Positions 59,227-64,000 of a stretch of 64,000 bases of DNA are shown here, piece after piece; position 1 is the first letter of the stretch, and each line of letters starts with the position of its first letter. The position numbers and the translations under genes are program-made. Below the pieces are notes generated by a model, which searched no databases, was not told the DNA's origin, and saw nothing but the letters and a program-made list of their open reading frames with translations. Source of the stretch: Bog-756 sp963725395 (lineage in GTDB: Bacteria; Actinomycetota; Acidimicrobiia; Acidimicrobiales; RAAP-2); NCBI GenBank assembly GCA_963725395.1, contig CAVRYH010000003.1, positions 124,001-188,000 on the forward strand, read 5' to 3'.

Positions 59227-60327
59227 GTGCCACGGTCGGTGGGTGTCGGGATGGTCGGCTGTGGGTCGATCGGGCAGATCCATGCCGACGGGCTGGCCAA
59301 GCTCGCCGAGGAGGGCGAGATCCGCGCCGTGATCGCCGCCGATCCCTCCGAGGAGGCCCTCAGCGCCACGAACAGGAACTGCAGCTTCGAGCGCCTGAGC
59401 GGCGACCCGTCGGATGTGGCCGACCACCCCGAGGTCGAGGCCGTTCTGGTCACAGGACCGACCGCCACCCACGCGGCAACCGTGGTGAGGGCCGTCCGGG
59501 CCGGCAAGGCGGTCATGTGCGAGAAGCCACTGGCGCCCACGTTCGCCGAGGTGCAAACCATGGTTGCCGCGGTGGTGGCCTCGGGCGTCGTGTCCCAGGT
59601 CGGCTTCCACTCGCGCTTCAACCCCATCTTCAACCGCCTCAACGAGCTGGTCACCAACCGCGATCTGGGAGCGCCCCTCGGTTACCTGCTGCGCGAGGAC
59701 CAGTTCTGGCCCACCGGTGCCGTCGTCGCCGGTCATTCGTCGTGGCGCTCCGATCGTTCACAGTCGGGAGGTGGGGCGCTCCTGGAGCACACCATCCACG
59801 GGTGCGATCTTCTCGTGCAGATGTTCGGTCCTGCTGCCTCGGTCTCGGCGCGGACGCGCTCGGTGTTCGGGTTCGGCGTCGAGGACATGGCAACGGCTCA
59901 GGTGGAGCACGATTCCGGAGTGATCGGGACCATCACGACGGTCTTCAACGGCGTGGAAGGTCGGGAGGAACGTCGGCTCGAGGTGTTCTTCGAGCGAGCC
60001 ACGGTCGAGGTGACCGGGGACTTCATCGTCGGCGCAGCCGAGGACTCGATGGTCATCCACCGATCGGGTCTCGCCCCCCAGCTCACCGACCTTGACGCTG
60101 TCCGCACGGAGTACTTCGCCTCGCTCGGCGTGGAACGCAACGACTTCCTGTTCTACCAGTACCTTGCAGACCGCTCGTTCGTCCATGCCGTCCGCGAAGC
60201 GCGGCCGGCCACTCCCGGATTCACCGATGCGTTGAGGGCTCACGCCCTCGTGGACGCGGCCTACCGGTCGGCGGCCGACGCGGGGTCGCTCACCAGCGTC
60301 TACCGGGATACCGGCACCGGCCGATAG
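59227..60327 (+). CDS. Gfo/Idh/MocA family oxidoreductase
   Basis: This 366-residue NAD(P)-dependent sugar or inositol dehydrogenase-like protein has the Rossmann loop GVGMVGCGSIGQIHADGLAK, VEAVLVTGPTATHAATVVRA, and the catalytic-region motif MCEKPLAPTFAEVQTMV (EKP). The second domain has FHSRFNPIFNRLNEL and GGGALLEHTIHGCDLLVQMF with the catalytic His. AAGGAGGAGG lies just before the GTG start at 59227. The substrate is unknown; the sugar kinase 2 kb away may belong to the same metabolism (weak inference). Confidence 0.9.
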   Translation: MPRSVGVGMVGCGSIGQIHADGLAKLAEEGEIRAVIAADPSEEALSATNRNCSFERLSGDPSDVADHPEVEAVLVTGPTATHAATVVRAVRAGKAVMCEKPLAPTFAEVQTMVAAVVASGVVSQVGFHSRFNPIFNRLNELVTNRDLGAPLGYLLREDQFWPTGAVVAGHSSWRSDRSQSGGGALLEHTIHGCDLLVQMFGPAASVSARTRSVFGFGVEDMATAQVEHDSGVIGTITTVFNGVEGREERRLEVFFERATVEVTGDFIVGAAEDSMVIHRSGLAPQLTDLDAVRTEYFASLGVERNDFLFYQYLADRSFVHAVREARPATPGFTDALRAHALVDAAYRSAADAGSLTSVYRDTGTGR

Positions 60328-60810
60328 CCGGCGCCGATCACCGCAGTATCGATCTCGTGGCAACCGGCGCGTACCCCCTTTGAGCAGTAGCACCGTCACC
60401 GACGACCGGATTGATTCCCAATTGACCTCCAGTCGTGACCCCCTGAATCATCGGCTGATGGACCACAATGACCATGTGGTCTTGGGAGACCTGGGGATTC
60501 CGGGGAGAGGGTCCATTTCGGACGGCCCCGGGGAGGCCAACGGCCCGAGGTGCGGGGTGCCTGGCGGGAGCTTCGTCGCGGCGCGCCGGCCAACCCTGGA
60601 CCGCCTCGATGCTCCTCGGATCCACCGTCCCTCCACGAGGGTGCGCAGAGGACGGCTGGGACCGGTCCGACTCGTTCCTCTCCCGCTCTTGGGCACCCCG
60701 GATCACTCGATCCCGTTGTCCGAGCAGCCCAGCCGGCCGGGGCTCGCTACCATCAAGCCACGAACAGAGGAGCAGACCGTGGCCAACGGGCCGAGCTACG
60801 CCAGGCAGCA
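60328..60810. other. 483 bases without a recognisable gene
   Basis: Both strands carry open frames across most of the interval, but their products are Arg/Pro/Gly-rich without domains and lack good ribosome sites. It probably holds the promoter of the following glycosyltransferase-like gene. No strong palindrome or terminator was seen. Confidence 0.4.
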
Positions 60811-61701
60811 ATGATCTACGTCGTCACCGTCCATTGGCGTTCTCCTCGATGGATCCATCCTCAGCTTGCCTATCTGAGGAGGAATGTGCGGGCGCCATTC
60901 AAGGTCTTCGCCTCGCTCAACGGCATCCGGGACCAGTCGCTGTGGCAGGAATTCGATCACGCGGACGAGCTCGACGGTCACCATGGCACCAAGCTGAACA
61001 AGCTGGCCCGATCGGTGGCGGCCGTTGCGGACCCAAGCGATGTGCTCATCTTCATGGACAGCGATGCGTTCCCGATCCGACCGATCGACGGATGGCTAGA
61101 GAAACGCCTCGCCGACTACCCGCTGATCGCCGTGCAGCGGAAGGAGAACTTCGGCGACCTCCGGCCCCACCCGAGCTTCTGCGCCACGACCGTCGGATTC
61201 TGGGAACAGCTAGGCGGCGACTGGACCCGCGACACGTGGACGACGCCCGACGGCGTGGAACTCGAGGATGCAGGCACCCGGGTGCTCCTCTCGCTGGAGG
61301 AGGCCCACGTGCAGTGGCTCCCCCTCGTCAGGACCAACAACCGGGAGGGCCACCCGCTCTGGTTCGGCGTCTACGGTCACTACGTCTACCACCACGGTGC
61401 GGGCTCACGAACGGTGTGGAGCGTGATCGACGATCGGCGGGTCTTCACCGATACAGGATCGGGGGACGCGAGCCTGGGGTCACTCGCCACCGAGTTCAGG
61501 AGGGACCCGAACATCGCGCTCAGGGTCCGACCGCGCCATTGGCGCGTTCCGGTGACGGCGACCGCCCGATCGGTCCGACAGATCCGAAAGCGGATGCTGC
61601 TGAGTGCAGCCCAGCGCCGGTCCGACCGGGTCTTCGACCGGCTGTCGGAGGACCCCGACTTCTTTCTCGAGTTCGACGATTCCTCAGTCGACGCCGACTG
61701 A
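60811..61701 (+). CDS. Putative glycosyltransferase (GT-A-like)
   Basis: This 296-residue protein begins MIYVVTVHWRSPRWIHPQLA. It has VLIFMDSDAFPIRPIDGWLE, a DxD motif as in GT-A glycosyltransferases, then LIAVQRKENFGDLRPHPSFC and HHGAGSRTVW. The overall pattern resembles uncharacterised nucleotide-diphospho-sugar transferases. The ATG at 60811 lacks a strong ribosome site (AGGCAG is nearby). It is far from the main glycan locus and followed by an MFS exporter. Donor and acceptor are unknown. Confidence 0.7.
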   Translation: MIYVVTVHWRSPRWIHPQLAYLRRNVRAPFKVFASLNGIRDQSLWQEFDHADELDGHHGTKLNKLARSVAAVADPSDVLIFMDSDAFPIRPIDGWLEKRLADYPLIAVQRKENFGDLRPHPSFCATTVGFWEQLGGDWTRDTWTTPDGVELEDAGTRVLLSLEEAHVQWLPLVRTNNREGHPLWFGVYGHYVYHHGAGSRTVWSVIDDRRVFTDTGSGDASLGSLATEFRRDPNIALRVRPRHWRVPVTATARSVRQIRKRMLLSAAQRRSDRVFDRLSEDPDFFLEFDDSSVDAD

Positions 61702-61886
61702 TCTCAGCAACCCTGTGCCCGGGTGTCCTTCCCGCCCGGCAACGGTTGAGGCACCCGCACGGGCTTCCCGGCACGACCGGGAGCACCTCGGCAACGGTCG
61801 TCGACCGATACAGCAGGGACTGTCTAGTGGCCAGCTGATGACCTTTGGCCCTGGCCGGCCCGCATGTTCGATGGTGGAGTGGATAG

Positions 61887-63485
61887 GTGAGCCTGTTGAC
61901 CCGACCCGGCGAGACGATGCCCCGCCCGCGGGATCGTCACCGACGGCTGGCCTTGGTCGTCGTGTGTCTCGCAGCTCTGATCATCAACGTCGACAACACC
62001 ATCCTCAACGTCGCATTGCCGACGCTCGTTCGCGACCTTCACGCTACGTCGAGCCAGCTTCAGTGGATCGTCGACTCCTACGCCATGGTATTCGCCGGCC
62101 TCTTACTCGTCGGAGGAACGCTGGCCGACCGGTTCGGCCGCAAGCGGTTCTTCCTGATCGGGCTCGCCGTGTTCGCACTGGGGTCGATTGGCGCCGCCTT
62201 GTCCGGATCGGTGACGTCGCTCATCGGGTTCCGGGCCGTTATGGGAGCCGGTGCCGCCCTCACGATCCCGACGTCGCTGGCGATCATCAACGACATCTTT
62301 CGTGAGCCGGGCGAGCGGGCTCGCGCCATTGGTGTCTGGGCCGGCACGATCGGGCTCGGGATCGCCATCGGTCCCATCGCCGGTGGGCTTCTGTTGTCGA
62401 GGTTCTGGTGGGGGTCGATATTCTTCGTCAACGTCCCGATCGCGTGCATCGGCTTCCTCGGGGCCACGCTGGTCGTTCCGGACTCGAAGAATCCGCACGT
62501 GCAGCGCCCCGATCCCGTCGGGGCCACGTTGTCGATCGCCGGTCTCGGGCTGCTGCTTTGGGCGATCATCGAGGGCCCGACCCGGGGGTGGACGTCCGGG
62601 GCAGTGGTGGGGGCGGGACTGGCCAGCCTCGTGGTGCTCGGTGGGTTCGTCGTCTGGGAGTCCTCCAGCACGCATCCCATGCTCAAACTCGAGTTCTTCC
62701 GCGATCGCCGGTTCTCGATCGCTCTCACCTCAGAGTTGCTGGCCGTGTTCGGGCTCATGGGGGCGCTGTTCCTGTCGACGCAGTTTCTGCAGTTCGACCT
62801 CGGGTTCTCGCCCCTCCAGGCCGGCCTCCGGATCCTCCCGATTGCCGTCATGGTCGTCGTCGGCGCTGCGGTGTCCCCCCTGGCGGCCCGACTGGTGGGC
62901 GTCAAGCTCACGGTGGCGGCCGGCCTCGTGTCGATAGCAGCCGGCCTCTGGCAGGTTTCGGCCTCATCGCGGTTCGACACGACGTACGGCAACGTCGTAC
63001 TGGGCCTTCTCCTCATCGGCCTCGGTGCCGGCCTCATGCTGCCGACCGCCACGAACTCGGTCATCGGGTCGGTACCCCAGGGTGACTCGGGGATGGGGTC
63101 CGCCAGCAATACCGTGGCCCTCCAGGTCGGCGGCGCGTTGGGTGTCGCGGTCATCGGCAGCGTGATGCTGACCCGCTACCAGGGCCACATGTCGACGGTG
63201 TTGGCCGGCCGACATGTACCCTCATCGGTCGAACAGACCATCTTGGGGTCCCTGGGCGCTGCCCTGGCTGTGGCGGTCCGCGTGGGAGGCTCGACCGGGT
63301 TCGAGCTCGCCCACGCCGCGCGCACCGCATTCATGAGCGGCAACCAGATGGCGCTCGCCGTGGGCGCCATCGTCGCCGTGGCCGCCGCTGTCCTCGTACT
63401 CGTGGCGCTACCCTCAGATGCTCCCTCCAGGTCGAAGTCCGCCGACGAGCCGGTCGTCGGGCCCGGCACAGGTTCCCTGCCATGA
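61887..63485 (+). CDS. DHA2-family MFS transporter (14 helices)
   Basis: This 532-residue drug/proton antiporter of the EmrB/QacA family shows LIINVDNTILNVALPTLVRD (motif D1), QWIVDSYAMVFAGLLLVGGT, LADRFGRKRFFLIGLAVFAL (motif A), and WAGTIGLGIAIGPIAGGLLL (motif C, antiporter), followed by WWGSIFFVNVPIACIGFLGA. About 14 hydrophobic segments are present. The start may be GTG 61887 or ATG 61917. It exports unknown compounds. Confidence 0.9.
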   Translation: MSLLTRPGETMPRPRDRHRRLALVVVCLAALIINVDNTILNVALPTLVRDLHATSSQLQWIVDSYAMVFAGLLLVGGTLADRFGRKRFFLIGLAVFALGSIGAALSGSVTSLIGFRAVMGAGAALTIPTSLAIINDIFREPGERARAIGVWAGTIGLGIAIGPIAGGLLLSRFWWGSIFFVNVPIACIGFLGATLVVPDSKNPHVQRPDPVGATLSIAGLGLLLWAIIEGPTRGWTSGAVVGAGLASLVVLGGFVVWESSSTHPMLKLEFFRDRRFSIALTSELLAVFGLMGALFLSTQFLQFDLGFSPLQAGLRILPIAVMVVVGAAVSPLAARLVGVKLTVAAGLVSIAAGLWQVSASSRFDTTYGNVVLGLLLIGLGAGLMLPTATNSVIGSVPQGDSGMGSASNTVALQVGGALGVAVIGSVMLTRYQGHMSTVLAGRHVPSSVEQTILGSLGAALAVAVRVGGSTGFELAHAARTAFMSGNQMALAVGAIVAVAAAVLVLVALPSDAPSRSKSADEPVVGPGTGSLP

Positions 63486-63607
63486 AACTGTGGATTCGGC
63501 TTCTCCATGACACGGGCAAGGAGATCGATTCCTTCATCAGGGACGGGCTCGTGCGATGGACCTCCCGGAGAGGTGGCCGACAAATGCCACTCTCTTCTCT
63601 GGGCTGA
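63482..63607 (+). CDS. Possible 41-residue ORF coupled to MFS gene
   Basis: It starts at an ATGA overlap with the MFS stop and reads MKLWIRLLHDTGKEIDSFIR, then ends in a basic Ser/Arg-rich tail. The first 20 residues look like a plausible helix. The overlap is the only support; it may be chance. Confidence 0.25.
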   Translation: MKLWIRLLHDTGKEIDSFIRDGLVRWTSRRGGRQMPLSSLG

Positions 63608-63738
63608 GACGGGTCCGTTCCCGGACGCGCAATTTCTGGTTGGACGCAGTCGGTGATCCGCCTGCCGGGATCGACCTTTTAGGTGGGTGGCGGTTACCCC
63701 GGCGACCGAGATGGGACGATTCGGCCACCCTCCGCCGG

Positions 63739-64000
63739 TTAGTTGCCGGCTAGTGCAACCCTGGCCAGAGCTTCGACCGGGGCCAGTGTCCCGGGAGCCT
63801 GCGCCGCCACGAGGGTGCGGCTCCCATTGGAAAAGGCGTTGACGACCGAGCGTCCGGCCGTGGTCATGCCGAATGCCCCATCTCCCACGCCAGAGATGCT
63901 CGGCATCGCCGGTGCCCCGGGGGCGTGGGCGACCTGCCCAGCGGATACGGCGGCATATTGGTGCGCAAAGACCGTGACCATCCCCCCGCCCGGTGTGGGC
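63739..64000 (-). CDS. C-terminal part of an uncharacterised protein (5' end outside window)
   Basis: This open frame runs off the right edge and ends in a natural stop at 63739. It reads MVTVFAHQYAAVSAGQVAHA, SGVGDGAFGMTTAGRSVVNA and TLAPVEALARVALAGN. The GVGDxAFGM...GRSVVNAFSNG pattern resembles the tail of secreted actinobacterial lipoproteins of the DUF3558 kind, but this is only a resemblance. The start is not in the window. Confidence 0.55.
   Translation of the reverse strand, partial: PTPGGGMVTVFAHQYAAVSAGQVAHAPGAPAMPSISGVGDGAFGMTTAGRSVVNAFSNGSRTLVAAQAPGTLAPVEALARVALAGN

Noticed and set aside
60338..60814. ORFs of about 145-157 codons on both strands before the glycosyltransferase-like gene
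   Set aside because: Low-complexity Arg/Pro/Gly products with no domain; open frames are expected at this GC content.
63537..63753. Short ORFs on both strands after the DHA2 transporter
   Set aside because: No ribosome site or domain; they overlap each other antisense and neither looks selected.
1..64000. tRNA or rRNA genes
   Set aside because: No T-loop GGTTCGAATCC-type element with a matching acceptor stem, and no rRNA-like conserved stretch, was noticed on either strand; tRNAscan would be decisive.

Overview
The window is high-GC, densely packed bacterial chromosome with many ATGA/GTGA start-stop overlaps and frequent GTG starts. It fits an actinomycete, most likely of the Acidimicrobiia. 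Supporting signs are a wall protein with GYWLVASDGG-type repeats (from memory, abundant in that class), a B12-dependent class II ribonucleotide reductase, a PimB-like mannosyltransferase, a class E-type sortase with an LPXTG substrate, and a BY-kinase-type polysaccharide co-polymerase. The taxonomic call is inference. No rRNA, tRNA, CRISPR array, insertion sequence or prophage block was seen.

Positions 1-16.5 kb form a surface-glycan locus. Two transcription directions diverge from about 6.03-6.26 kb. Leftward are an O-antigen-polymerase-like membrane protein, two GT4 glycosyltransferases, a membrane-anchored degenerate metalloprotease-like protein, a holo-ACP synthase and an acyl carrier protein cut by the window edge. 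Rightward are a glycosyltransferase, a Wzz/BY-kinase fusion that appears to use a CTG start, and a GT2. Further GT4 genes (one frameshifted), a DUF4012 protein and a sortase follow. From 16.5 to 19.7 kb there is a tandem repeat array, a short LPXTG protein, small membrane proteins and an aquaporin.

Positions 19.8-28.9 kb hold nrdJ, with a strong terminator hairpin, a long structured leader and an NrdR box. They also hold glycerol kinase, an ACT-domain protein, an acyltransferase, an acetoacetate-decarboxylase-family protein and a TetR/SMP-30 pair. Positions 29-34.1 kb are a leftward run: Cys4 protein, QueG, PimB-like GT, SRPBCC protein, LLM flavoprotein and aminotransferase. Positions 34.2-41 kb carry a hydroxyacid dehydrogenase, an acyl-CoA ligase, two alpha/beta hydrolases, a frameshifted mmsA and a PNPOx-family protein.

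Positions 41.1-48.9 kb look like an amine catabolism cluster: alanine dehydrogenase, APC permease and aldehyde dehydrogenase on one side; Lrp regulator, class III aminotransferase and FAD amine oxidase on the other. A plausible flow is amine uptake, transamination to pyruvate giving alanine plus an aldehyde, aldehyde oxidation, and alanine recycling by Ald.

Positions 48.9-64 kb are mixed: a cell-surface repeat protein, a P63C-domain protein behind an inverted-repeat operator, a degenerate amidase, two MFS transporters, an LLM protein, a sugar kinase, two very short genes (57 and 55 codons), a universal stress protein, a Gfo/Idh/MocA dehydrogenase and a DUF-type glycosyltransferase. Three genes (GT4 at 11.9 kb, TetR at 27.5 kb, mmsA at 40.1 kb) show single-base frameshifts in otherwise conserved sequence, so assembly error must be considered.
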